From assembly GCF_014191775.1 (NCBI RefSeq), contig NZ_JACHXA010000008.1, forward strand, positions 1-64,000: a stretch of DNA of 64,000 bases, read 5' to 3'. This stretch comes from Limibacillus halophilus. Its GTDB lineage: Bacteria > Pseudomonadota > Alphaproteobacteria > Kiloniellales > CECT-8803. A program made the translations under genes and the position numbers. Below, in pieces: positions 29,644-38,185 of the stretch (its first letter is position 1; each line of letters opens with the position of its first letter). Below the pieces are notes generated by a model that searched no databases, was not told the DNA's origin, and worked only from the letters and a program-made list of their open reading frames with translations.

Positions 29644-31614
29644 ATGAAGATCGCCTACAGACCTGAAATCGACGGGTTGAGGGCGCTTGCCGTTGTTGCG
29701 GTCATTCTTTACCACGCGGAGATTCATGCTTATGGCCTCACATGGTTTAGCGGAGGCTTTCTTGGCGTCGATGTTTTCTTCGTTATCAGCGGGTATCTGA
29801 TTACCAAGCTGATTTTATTGGAAATACGGCAACGCGGCCGCTTCGACTACGGCCGTTTCTTCGAGCGAAGAGCCCGGCGCATACTTCCCATGCTCTTTAC
29901 GACAATGCTGGTCGCGTTGCCGTTCGCTTGGTTCACGCTGTTGCCCACGGCGCTGACCGAATACGCTCGGTCGATGCTTTCGTCCGTCTTTTTCGGATCA
30001 AACATCTTTTTCTATTTCTCAACGACCGGGTATGGCGCTGACACAAGCCTTCTGAAACCGCTTCTCCACACATGGTCTCTTAGTTTTGAAGAGCAGTTCT
30101 ACCTTACGTTTCCGTTTCTCCTGGTAATATCCGAACGATATCTACGAAAGCGCGCTCCGGCGGCCTTGATTCTGCTCGCGGCCGCAAGCCTGTCGATCAT
30201 GGTATGGGTCAGCCGCAGCGATCCAAGTTTGGCCTTCTTCATGCTGCCGAGCCGGGCCTGGGAGCTTCTCGCCGGAGCGCTCTTGGCACACTCAGAGATA
30301 AAAAAGGGCGCCCGGGAACTTCCGCCCTCGAGTGCTGCCTTCTCAACCGCCGGCCTTTTGCTCATTGTCTTCGCGTTTGGCGCCCTAGACGAGGAAACGC
30401 AGCACCCGGGTTTGGCGACCTTTCTGCCTGTCATCGGGACCGTTCTGGTTATTCGCTACGCCGGCGCCTTGGACCTCGCTGGCCGACTGCTCTCCACGCG
30501 GCTTCTCGTCGGCATCGGACTCATCTCCTACTCACTCTACCTTTGGCATTATCCGATCTTCTCTTTCTCGCGAATTTCTCTCGTTTACTTCAGCTTGAAC
30601 GACAAGCTGATAGCTATTGCACTGACATTCGTCCTGGCGTTGCTATCTTACAAATTCATCGAACAGCCGTTTCGCGACCGACAGCGCTTCGGGCGGAAAA
30701 AGGCCATCGGTTCGATGGCGTTGACCGCGATGCTTCTTAGCGGAATCGCCTCAACCGTCGATTTGAAGGAGGGGGAGTTCGGAAGATACGCACACTTGAA
30801 GTCGCTCCTCGCCGACTACGAGCCGGATAACGAAAAACTGCTCGACGAAACCTGGATCCTGGTGGACGCGATAAAGCGGCGCGCAAAATTCGAACCGCCG
30901 GACCGAGCCACCAAAGTTCTAATCGTAGGAAATTCTCACAGTAAGGACTTGTACAACGTGTTCATGACCAATGCGGGCTTGTTCACGGAGTTTGGATTTT
31001 CCCGGTATCCCATGCAGCTCGCCGACTTCCACCAACATAGCAAACAGGCGGGCAACTTCTTCAGGAGCGCCGCCTATCGCAAAGCCGATGTGATTTTCGT
31101 TTCAACGAGATACTTGAGGAAGCGTCGAAAGGCCGGGGGTTTGAGCGACATTGAGGGTCTGGAGTCCCTCGCTAAACGCGCGCTTTTGGACGACAAGATC
31201 CTCGTGGTCGCCAACAATACCGTTGAGTTCTTTTGGGATGGCACAAAGACCCTCTACGACTCACTCCTATGGCAAGCGAGCGCAGATAACGGGATAGCAA
31301 ACGCTGGCTTCTCCGAGGCCGTGAATCAGCGCTACTTTCTGGAGCGCAACAAGGCCCGGGCGCCGTCGGAGGTTGATGAGATCAATCGTGAAATCGCCGA
31401 TTTGGCCCAGACCTATGACTTCACCCTCTTGAAGAAAGAGGATTACCTCTGTGATTTTTCGCGGAAAATATGCTTCGGCGCGACGGACGAGGGACACAAA
31501 GCCTTCTACGACTATGGCCACTACACCATGCAGGGCGCCGCATTTTTTGGCCGCCGCATTCACCAAATCGGCTGGTTGAAACCGCTGGAGGAGAAACTGT
31601 CCAAACGTCGCTAG
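29644..31614 (+). CDS. OafA/YrhL-type acyltransferase fused to an SGNH domain
   Basis: Integral membrane O-acyltransferase expected to acetylate surface polysaccharide or lipopolysaccharide. The acyltransferase-3 domain (about 1-350) begins with YRPEIDGLRALAVVAVILYH, whose His is catalytic in the family, and GVDVFFVISGYLIT, and has about ten membrane segments. The C-terminal periplasmic SGNH domain (about 410-650) shows IVGNSHSKD with the Ser nucleophile and DYGHYTMQGA with the Asp/His pair. It is 656 aa and stands alone between AT-richer flanks. The gene itself uses more A/T than its neighbours, a hint of transfer. Confidence 0.9.
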   Translation: MKIAYRPEIDGLRALAVVAVILYHAEIHAYGLTWFSGGFLGVDVFFVISGYLITKLILLEIRQRGRFDYGRFFERRARRILPMLFTTMLVALPFAWFTLLPTALTEYARSMLSSVFFGSNIFFYFSTTGYGADTSLLKPLLHTWSLSFEEQFYLTFPFLLVISERYLRKRAPAALILLAAASLSIMVWVSRSDPSLAFFMLPSRAWELLAGALLAHSEIKKGARELPPSSAAFSTAGLLLIVFAFGALDEETQHPGLATFLPVIGTVLVIRYAGALDLAGRLLSTRLLVGIGLISYSLYLWHYPIFSFSRISLVYFSLNDKLIAIALTFVLALLSYKFIEQPFRDRQRFGRKKAIGSMALTAMLLSGIASTVDLKEGEFGRYAHLKSLLADYEPDNEKLLDETWILVDAIKRRAKFEPPDRATKVLIVGNSHSKDLYNVFMTNAGLFTEFGFSRYPMQLADFHQHSKQAGNFFRSAAYRKADVIFVSTRYLRKRRKAGGLSDIEGLESLAKRALLDDKILVVANNTVEFFWDGTKTLYDSLLWQASADNGIANAGFSEAVNQRYFLERNKARAPSEVDEINREIADLAQTYDFTLLKKEDYLCDFSRKICFGATDEGHKAFYDYGHYTMQGAAFFGRRIHQIGWLKPLEEKLSKRR

Positions 31615-31656
31615 ACTTCAAGCAGGATACCAGCCTGCTGGCCGGATAGTTAAAGC

Positions 31657-32613
31657 CTAGCTCAAGCCCTTTTGCCCCATGGCAAGGAACTTCTCCCGGC
31701 GATCCTGGCGCAGCGCATCACCGTCCAGCCCCTTCAGGCTTTCAATCTGTTCCCAGATACTATCGCCCACCCGGCGCATCGCCTCGTCTCGGAAACGGTG
31801 AGACCCGCCAAGTGGTTCCTCGATCACCGCATCAATGACGGCAAGCTTCTTGAGGTCTTGTGCCGTCAGCTTCAGAGCCTCGGCCGCGGATTTCGCCTCG
31901 TCGCCACTCCGCCACAGGATTGATGCGCAGCCCTCCGGCGAGATGACGGAATAGATTGCATGCTCCAGCATAAGAACCCGATTCGCTGCCGCCAGCGCTA
32001 TGGCGCCGCCGGATCCACCTTCGCCTATCACCACGGCAACGAAAGGCACACGAATGTTCAGACCCACCTCGATTGACCGGGCGATAGCCTCTGCCTGACC
32101 TCGTTCTTCGGCCCCTTGCCCCGGATAGGCGCCGGCGGTATCCACAAAAGTGATCACCGGCAAGTCAAAGCGCTCGGCCATCTGCATCAGGCGTTGCGCC
32201 TTGCGGTAGCCTTCAGGACGGGCCATCCCGAAATTACGCTTCACGCGGCTGGTGGTGTCATGACCCTTTTCAGTACCGATCGCCAACACGCTGCGCCCCT
32301 TAAAGCGACCAATCCCGCCGATTACCGCATGGTCCTCACCATACAGGCGATCGCCTGCCAGCGGCACGAAATCCTCGAGCAAGTGCGCGATGTAATCATT
32401 CGCGTGCGGCCGATCCGGGTGGCGCGCGACTTGGGTTTTTTGCCAGGGCGTTAATTTCGCATAGGTTTGCGTCAGCAGGCGGTCGGCCTTCTGCTGCAAG
32501 CGTGAAATCTCCTCCGCGATGTTTACGTCATCATGGTTGGAGAGGTGACGGAGCTCATGGATCTTGCCTTCGAGCTCGGCGATGGGCTGTTCAAAATCAA
32601 GGTATGTCTGCAT
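31657..32613 (-). CDS. accA: Acetyl-CoA carboxylase carboxyltransferase subunit alpha
   Basis: Alpha subunit of the carboxyltransferase that, with AccD, transfers CO2 from biotin to acetyl-CoA to make malonyl-CoA for fatty acids. Family segments include [18 protein letters not shown] at the start, [29 protein letters not shown] and [11 protein letters not shown]. Start Met 32613 gives 318 aa, against 319 in E. coli. A GTG at 32631 would add six residues. It is divergent from the riboswitch-controlled ThiY gene. Confidence 0.97.
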   Translation of the reverse strand: MQTYLDFEQPIAELEGKIHELRHLSNHDDVNIAEEISRLQQKADRLLTQTYAKLTPWQKTQVARHPDRPHANDYIAHLLEDFVPLAGDRLYGEDHAVIGGIGRFKGRSVLAIGTEKGHDTTSRVKRNFGMARPEGYRKAQRLMQMAERFDLPVITFVDTAGAYPGQGAEERGQAEAIARSIEVGLNIRVPFVAVVIGEGGSGGAIALAAANRVLMLEHAIYSVISPEGCASILWRSGDEAKSAAEALKLTAQDLKKLAVIDAVIEEPLGGSHRFRDEAMRRVGDSIWEQIESLKGLDGDALRQDRREKFLAMGQKGLS

Positions 32614-32737
32614 GGCGGGCCGTTCTACCACAGGCTTTTATGGAAAGCGAAGCGTAACCTGCTTCATAGAGGTAGCAAAAGGCCTAGGCAATATCTGTGG
32701 CTTGACAGCGGGCGCTGGGACGGTCACTTCTTGGGGC

Positions 32738-32834
32738 GTTCCTAGGGGTGCACGCTATTGCAACGGCGGGCTGAGATTGGGATTTATCCCTGACCCTTAG
32801 AACCTGATCCGGGTCATGCCGGCGCAGGGAATGG
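32738..32834 (+). promoter_or_regulatory. TPP (THI element) riboswitch
   Basis: Thiamine pyrophosphate aptamer recognised by its conserved blocks: GGGGTGC at 32746, GCTGAGAT at 32770, ACCCTTAGAACCTGATC (about 32793-32809), GGGTCATGCCGGCGCAGGGA. The order and spacing match the class. A TTGACA at 32702 could be the -35 box of its promoter, although the -10 is weak. The space to the next start is about 100 bases and the ribosome site can fold into a hairpin. Repression at translation is therefore likely. With accA starting at 32613 leftward, this fills the otherwise gene-free stretch 32614-32934. Confidence 0.95.
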
Positions 32835-32915
32835 AATAGACGCCGCCACACCATCCACGGACGGCAAACCGCTCCTGCTCTTAAGCACCCCGGATCTCCG
32901 CGCCGCCACTTAGAC

Positions 32916-32934
32916 GACAAGGAGGTCCGTTGTC
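32916..32934 (+). promoter_or_regulatory. Hairpin enclosing the ThiY ribosome-binding site
   Basis: GACAA (32916-32920) and TTGTC (32930-32934) are complementary and flank AGGAGG directly before ATG 32935. The inner GGA and TCC could pair as well. The structure could be part of the riboswitch expression platform, hiding the ribosome site. Confidence 0.45.
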
Positions 32935-33882
32935 ATGTTTCGAAAAATCATCCCGGCCCTGGGTATTGCCCTGTCTTTGCTGCTCGCCGCACCAACCCGC
33001 GCGGCCGAGCCTTTTACCGTTCTACTCGATTGGTTCTTGAATCCCGATCATGCGCCTTTGGTCGTTGCCCTGCAAAAAGGCTTCTTCGCCGAGGAAGGGT
33101 TGGCAGTCGACCTTATTGAGCCTGCCGATCCCAACGACCCACCCAAGCTGGTCGCCGCCGGACAGGCGGAGGTCGCCGTTTCCTATCAACCGCAGCTTCA
33201 TATCCTGGTTGGCGAAGGGCTGCCGCTTACACGCATTGCAACGCTGGTGGCAACCCCGCTGAACACCCTTCTGGCGCTGGAAGACGGGCCGATCAAAACC
33301 ATTGGGGATCTGAAAGGACGCAAGATCGGTTACTCGGTCGGCGGCTTCGAAGACGCGTTGCTCGGCGCCATGCTTAAGCAGGTTGGATTGGGGTTGGACG
33401 ACGTGGAGTTGATCAACGTCAACTTCTCGCTCAGTCCTGCCTTGCTATCGGGGCAGGTCGATGCCGTCATCGGCGCCTACAGAAACTTCGAGCTAAATCA
33501 CCTCGATCTGGAAGGCCACAAGGGCCGCGCTTTCTTCATCGAGGAGCACGGCGTACCTGCCTATGACGAATTGATCATCGTCGCCAAGAACGACACCCTC
33601 CGCGATGCCAAGCTTGCGGCTTTTCTGCGGGCGGTGGAGCGCGGCACCACCTACTTGATCAATCATCCGGCAGACAGTTGGGTCGCGTTCCTGGAGTACC
33701 GCCCGGAACTGGATGATGAACTGAACCGTCGCGCCTGGGCCGATACGCTGCCGCGCTTTGCCTTGCGGCCCGCCGCGCTCGACCGCAGTCGCTATGAGGC
33801 CTTCGCCGCTTTCCTGCAAGATCAGGGCGTTATCCGCAACAACCCGGCCCTCGACAGCTATGCGGTGGAAGTCGCCCGCTAG
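32935..33882 (+). CDS. thiY: ThiY-like ABC transporter substrate-binding protein
   Basis: Periplasmic binding protein of the NMT1/THI5-like family, expected to bind a thiamine pyrimidine precursor (formylaminopyrimidine or HMP). Signal peptide 1-23 (ending TRA). The opening VLLDWFLNPDHAPLVVALQKGFF and the middle IGYSVGGFEDALL and YDELIIVAK are ThiY-type. Control by the TPP riboswitch just upstream supports the role. No permease or ATPase gene follows; the next gene is convergent. Its transporter partners must be elsewhere, or it is an orphan. It is 315 aa. Confidence 0.88.
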   Translation: MFRKIIPALGIALSLLLAAPTRAAEPFTVLLDWFLNPDHAPLVVALQKGFFAEEGLAVDLIEPADPNDPPKLVAAGQAEVAVSYQPQLHILVGEGLPLTRIATLVATPLNTLLALEDGPIKTIGDLKGRKIGYSVGGFEDALLGAMLKQVGLGLDDVELINVNFSLSPALLSGQVDAVIGAYRNFELNHLDLEGHKGRAFFIEEHGVPAYDELIIVAKNDTLRDAKLAAFLRAVERGTTYLINHPADSWVAFLEYRPELDDELNRRAWADTLPRFALRPAALDRSRYEAFAAFLQDQGVIRNNPALDSYAVEVAR

Positions 33883-34874
33883 CCTTTTGCCTGGCCCTGG
33901 CCGGCGATCTGCTCGGCGGTTTTGACCATCACCTCCGCCTGCTTGATCGACGCGATGTCGATGAGCCTACCATCCAGAGAGACGGCGCCCTTGCCGTCTT
34001 TCTGGGCCTGCGCCATGGCCTCCAGAATACGCTTGGCCTTGGTGACTTCCTGCTCCGAGGGGCTAAAGACTTCGTTGGCCAGACCGATTTGGCTGGGGTG
34101 AATGGCCCACTTACCTTCACAGCCCAAAACAGCGGCGCGGCGCGCCTGCGCCTTGTAGCCATCGGCATCCGAGTAATCACCGAAAGGACCATCGATGGGG
34201 CGCAAGCCATTGGCACGCGCCGCAACCACCATGCGGGCGATAGCGTAATGCCACATATCACCCCAGTGATAATCGCGCGGCGCCCCATCGGTTGCCGCGT
34301 CTGTCAGCACGCCGTAACTTGGATTCGGTCCGCCGATCCCGGTGGTGCGCGCCTTTGTCGAGGCCGCGTAGTCAGCGACACCGAAATGCAGGCTCTCGTT
34401 GCGCTTTGAGGCTGCGGCGATCTCATGGATGTTTTGCATGCCCAATGCCGTTTCGATGATAAGTTCGAAACCGATACGCTTCTTCCGACCCTTTGCCGCT
34501 TCGATTTGGGTCGCCAGCATATCCAGCGCATAGACATCCTGCGCGGTGCCGACTTTCGGGATCATGATTAGATCGAGACGATCGCCTGCCTGTTCCAGAA
34601 GGTCGACGACATCACGGTACATGTAGTGGGTATCGAGCCCGTTGATCCGCACCGAGAGGGTCTTGTTGCCCCAGTCCACATCGTTGACCGCGGCGATCAC
34701 GTTGCGGCGGGCCTGCACCTTCTCGTCCGGCGCCACGGCGTCCTCCAAATCGAGGAACACCACATCCACCGCGGAGGCCGCTGCCTTCTCGAAAAGCTTG
34801 GGGTTGCTACCGGGAACCGCAAGTTCGCTGCGATTCAATCGCGCTGGAGCCTGTTCGACGATGGTAAAACTCAT
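33879..34874 (-). CDS. HpcH/HpaI family CoA-ester lyase (L-malyl-CoA/beta-methylmalyl-CoA lyase type)
   Basis: TIM-barrel lyase that reversibly splits L-malyl-CoA or beta-methylmalyl-CoA in acetate assimilation by the ethylmalonyl-CoA route. RSELAVPGSNPKLFEKAA, VVFLDLEDAVAPDEK (Mg-binding Glu/Asp), MIPKVGTAQDVY, IGFELIIETALGMQN and KWAIHPSQIGLANEVF are strongly like Rhodobacter Mcl1. Length is 331 aa. The stop overlaps that of the convergent ThiY gene (shared CTAG). Relatives in the same family cleave citramalyl-CoA, so the exact substrate needs caution. Confidence 0.88.
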   Translation of the reverse strand: MSFTIVEQAPARLNRSELAVPGSNPKLFEKAAASAVDVVFLDLEDAVAPDEKVQARRNVIAAVNDVDWGNKTLSVRINGLDTHYMYRDVVDLLEQAGDRLDLIMIPKVGTAQDVYALDMLATQIEAAKGRKKRIGFELIIETALGMQNIHEIAAASKRNESLHFGVADYAASTKARTTGIGGPNPSYGVLTDAATDGAPRDYHWGDMWHYAIARMVVAARANGLRPIDGPFGDYSDADGYKAQARRAAVLGCEGKWAIHPSQIGLANEVFSPSEQEVTKAKRILEAMAQAQKDGKGAVSLDGRLIDIASIKQAEVMVKTAEQIAGQGQAKG

Positions 34875-34950
34875 GAAGTCCCTCCCAATACATCCTGGAC
34901 GACCGCTAATTGCTGCGCCGCAAAAAACCGATCCTCAGGCAATAGCAAGT

Positions 34951-35916
34951 CTAGGAGGGGTCCAGCAAGCCCTTCGCAAGCGGGTGATGGTCATCGACTA
35001 ACCGCCGCAGGCGCTCATCCAGGACATGGGTGTAGATTTGCGTGGTCGAAATATCGGCATGCCCGAGCATCTGCTGAACCGAGCGGAGATCAGCGCCATG
35101 CGCCAATAAATGACTGGCAAAGGCATGGCGCAAAACGTGTGGCGACACCTTGGTCGGCTCGATATTCGCGTCAACAGCCAGAGCCTTCAGGAGCTGGGCA
35201 ACCCGGTGACGCGTCAAATGGCCACTGCTGCTGCGGGAGAAAAACAGCCAGGGCGAGGACTTCCCCTTCGGCAAGATGTCCGCGCGCGCTGCCAAGTAAT
35301 CCTTCAAAGCGCCGCGCGCCGCCTCGCTTAGCGGCACAATGCGTTCTTTGTCACCCTTTCCCCGTACGGTCAGGACCTGCGGATCGCGGGCGGCTGCGGC
35401 CTGTGGCAAGGCGACCAATTCGGAAACGCGCATGCCGGTGGCGTAAAGCAACTCCAACAAAGCGACGAGTCGCGCGCCCTCGAAGCCCTCCTTCCGGCGC
35501 GCCGCCTCCAGCAGCGCATCCACCTCCTTTTCAGAGAGAATTTTGGGCAGCGATCTGCCCTGCCGCGGGCTGTCTAAATCGGAAGCGGGATTGTCGCTGC
35601 GCCAACCCTCGGTATAGAGAAAGAGATAGAATTGACGGATCGTCGAAAGGCGGCGCGCAACGGTCCTGGCCGCCATTCCCGCATCCTTCTGCCTACCCAG
35701 GAAAGCCCGCAAGTCCTCGGCCGCGGCCTGCCGCAACGATATCCTTTTGCCGCCAAGGAAAATCGCGACTTTTTTAAGATCTCGGCGGTAGGATTCCTGC
35801 GTATTGAGAGAGGCTCCGCGTTCGGCCTCAAGCATCTCCAGGAAGCTATCGATGTCACGCGCGCTGCCCTGCAAATGGCCCGCCCCGCCGGCGCCCGCGG
35901 AATCCTCTGCCGACAT
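34951..35916 (-). CDS. xerD: Tyrosine recombinase XerD
   Basis: Site-specific recombinase that, with XerC, resolves chromosome dimers at dif. The N-terminal SAM-like domain (about 20-105) is followed by the catalytic domain with all expected residues: Arg163 in TGMRVSEL, a Lys near 187 in VRGKGDKER, His260 and Arg263 in SPHVLRHAFASHLL, His286 in LGHADIST and Tyr295. There is no att-like repeat nearby, so it is a housekeeping recombinase rather than a phage integrase. Its start overlaps the upstream gene stop by one base. Confidence 0.93.
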   Translation of the reverse strand: MSAEDSAGAGGAGHLQGSARDIDSFLEMLEAERGASLNTQESYRRDLKKVAIFLGGKRISLRQAAAEDLRAFLGRQKDAGMAARTVARRLSTIRQFYLFLYTEGWRSDNPASDLDSPRQGRSLPKILSEKEVDALLEAARRKEGFEGARLVALLELLYATGMRVSELVALPQAAAARDPQVLTVRGKGDKERIVPLSEAARGALKDYLAARADILPKGKSSPWLFFSRSSSGHLTRHRVAQLLKALAVDANIEPTKVSPHVLRHAFASHLLAHGADLRSVQQMLGHADISTTQIYTHVLDERLRRLVDDHHPLAKGLLDPS

Positions 35917-37829
35917 CAGATTCCGGCGCGCACTGCGGCTTCGATTGCCAAGTGGCGCGCCTCCTCCGGGTAACCCAGTCGAATGAGGGCCGAGCAGATT
36001 GCTTCCAGCTTACGCGGATGAAGGTGCTGCGTCCCCTTGGGCGCCAAGGTGATCAGACTCAACAAAATCGCCTCGCCCCTTCGGTTGCCATCGGCTGCGT
36101 CTCGCAGCGCCAACAGCGTATTGTTGTTGGGCTCCGGCCAAGTCCCGCTGGGATAATTGGCGAGCTGGCGCGACAGATCGGACATCTCCGCCTGACCCAG
36201 CGCCTCGAAAGCACTCGCCAGTAAGGTCTGAAGGTCGGCGATATGCTCTTTCGATTCATTACGCGCCAGGCCCCAGGCAGCAAGGCTGCCATCCCAATCC
36301 GATGCGCTAAACCCAGCCAGCCGCGCATAAGGCCAAAGCGTCGTCAGGGACGCCTGTGCCTGTGGGCTGATCATTGACTCGCGCCGAGCCAGGTCGAACC
36401 AAGCGTTGGCACCTTCGTACTTGCCAAGCGCATAAAGCGCGCGTCCGGCGGAACCGGCGAACCAAAGCAGGTCCGGTTCCGGCTCCAGGGACAAGATCGA
36501 TGGGGCAAAGGCCTTTGCGGTTACGTAATAAAGTCCGTCGGCTCTGCCTTCCTCCAGCGCGACCAACACCAGTTCGGCGCGCAAGGACGGCTGCGCCGCC
36601 GCCTCGGCAGCCTGCAGGAGTAGCGCCCGGTCAAGGCCGACGGGCTGGCTTCCTGCCAGGCTCAGCGCCGTGGATATCTGTTGCTGCGTGAAGGAAACGG
36701 TACGGTAGGCTTCACGCAGGTTATCACCATCCAAAGCCGCGTTGGCTGCGGCCGTTTCGGCAGCCAAAACGCGCTCGTTAGCCGATAGACCCTTGAGGCG
36801 CAGCGACGCCACGGCGATCTTGGGATCCTTCAGGTCGAGCATTCCTTCCGGCAAAGCTTCACCAAGTTGATCCACCATCGCCAACTCAGGAGCTTTAGCC
36901 GGGAGTAAATCGGGGAAGTGCCCAACACCATCCAGCATGCGCTGACCAAGTGCCAGGAAAGCGCCTTCGGGATCGCCGCCTAGCTCCTGCATCAATTGCA
37001 GACCAAGCTGCGCCGGCGCTATTTCACCCGCGCGTATATTGCAAAAAATCAAAGTTTTCTGCCAAAACTCCGGATCGTTTTCGGCTGCGGCTTCAGAGGT
37101 CGCAACCGCCATGGCGCGTTCCACACGGCCGCGCGCCGTATTGCAGGCTTCATCGTAGCGGCCAAGATAGAGCAGCACCTCCGCCTTTTCTCGGGCGATA
37201 ACCGTCTCCTGCAAAGGCCCTGCGACCAGCTCGATCACCGCCCCTGCATCCGCGATATGCCCTAACGCGATCAACCGTCGGATGCGCGCGCGCAGCAGTG
37301 CCGAATCCGTCGCTTCCGGACCGGCTTGCGGGCCTTCTGCATTGGTCAAAAGAAGACGCCGCGCCATGCCCTCGCCCCAATGGGAGCGGAGATCATTGGG
37401 CAATTGCCGAATCAAACCAAGCACGATGCCACGGTGCGAACCTTCCCACAGATCGTAGCCAAACCCACCGTCCTGCGGCTCTAGAGGGCCTATGGTTTCC
37501 AGGCTCGGGCGTGCGAGGGATTCGATTTGAATGCCTCGCCTAGGGGTGCTGGGAGATACTGATTGAGAAGGTACTAACGGTGCGAACCCGCTGGAAGGCG
37601 CGAGTGCGCCTGTGAATCCGCCGCTTTGGCTTCCATCGGTTTGGCCGCCATCAAGTGACGGTGCTGGTGGGGAATCGCCGTCGGGCTGCAGACCGCTGTC
37701 TGTCGCCGGCGGCATCAAACGTATGGGACCGTTGCTTTGCTGGGCTTGCGCAGCTTCCGTCATCAGCAAGAGGCTTGCCGCAAGAAGCAAACAGCGATGC
37801 GATGTCAGAATACGCATTACTTCGTGCAT
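35916..37829 (-). CDS. Uncharacterised secreted protein with helical repeats
   Basis: I do not recognise a named family. A signal peptide (to about residue 26, ending EAAQAQ) is followed by a Pro/Ser/Gly-rich stretch (about 27-95). A long Ala/Leu-rich all-helical region then runs to the end, reminiscent of tetratricopeptide or Sel1-like solenoids. One segment reads LIALGHIADAGAVIELVAG. There is no catalytic signature. The best start is Met 37829 or 37817, giving about 637 or 633 aa, since the longer frame to 37916 lacks a signal-peptide logic. Its end overlaps the xerD start, so the two are coupled. The 45-residue membrane protein lies 4 bases upstream. Confidence 0.75.
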   Translation of the reverse strand: MHEVMRILTSHRCLLLAASLLLMTEAAQAQQSNGPIRLMPPATDSGLQPDGDSPPAPSLDGGQTDGSQSGGFTGALAPSSGFAPLVPSQSVSPSTPRRGIQIESLARPSLETIGPLEPQDGGFGYDLWEGSHRGIVLGLIRQLPNDLRSHWGEGMARRLLLTNAEGPQAGPEATDSALLRARIRRLIALGHIADAGAVIELVAGPLQETVIAREKAEVLLYLGRYDEACNTARGRVERAMAVATSEAAAENDPEFWQKTLIFCNIRAGEIAPAQLGLQLMQELGGDPEGAFLALGQRMLDGVGHFPDLLPAKAPELAMVDQLGEALPEGMLDLKDPKIAVASLRLKGLSANERVLAAETAAANAALDGDNLREAYRTVSFTQQQISTALSLAGSQPVGLDRALLLQAAEAAAQPSLRAELVLVALEEGRADGLYYVTAKAFAPSILSLEPEPDLLWFAGSAGRALYALGKYEGANAWFDLARRESMISPQAQASLTTLWPYARLAGFSASDWDGSLAAWGLARNESKEHIADLQTLLASAFEALGQAEMSDLSRQLANYPSGTWPEPNNNTLLALRDAADGNRRGEAILLSLITLAPKGTQHLHPRKLEAICSALIRLGYPEEARHLAIEAAVRAGI

Positions 37830-37833
37830 GCAA

Positions 37834-37971
37834 TTATCGCGGCAACCGCTCATTCGGTATGACTTTCTCCATGCGCTGGGTCGGCGGCGGCATGTCCCAT
37901 GTCGCAAGAACTGCACCGCCGATCCCGCCGATGAGGAGAATGAGTACCAGAATGATACCGATTTTTCGCAT
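37834..37971 (-). CDS. Small single-pass membrane protein (45 aa)
   Basis: Short gene starting at Met 37971 with GGAAGG seven bases upstream. It encodes one hydrophobic helix (about 4-23, Ile/Leu/Gly-rich) followed by the hydrophilic tail ATWDMPPPTQRMEKVIPNER. I recall similar small proteins at the same place in other Rhodospirillales, which supports a real gene, but no function is known. The stop is 4 bases before the start of the large secreted protein. A longer frame to 38058 has an unconvincing basic N-terminus. Confidence 0.7.
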   Translation of the reverse strand: MRKIGIILVLILLIGGIGGAVLATWDMPPPTQRMEKVIPNERLPR

Positions 37972-38185
37972 GCGACCTTCCGCTTTTCTTTCTAACTTCT
38001 TTCCCCGACGCTCGCCCGGTCCGACACCCGCGCCCAGCCCTATTCTGCACGTCTTCACCAGGCTTGCGCAAAGACTCCGGCGTTAAAGGGAACAGCGACG
38101 TTCCTTGCGCTTGTAGCACCTGTTTATGCTAGGTTCCGACTATGGCGACTTTGCGGCACTCTAGCTATCGGCCGTTGACCCGGCA

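Noticed and set aside
34626-35777. 383-codon plus-strand frame across the lyase and xerD genes
   Set aside because: Arg/Pro-rich shadow of xerD and the lyase; no domain.
34951-35916. xerD as a phage or island integrase
   Set aside because: No tRNA, att repeats or mobile genes nearby; sequence and context fit housekeeping XerD.
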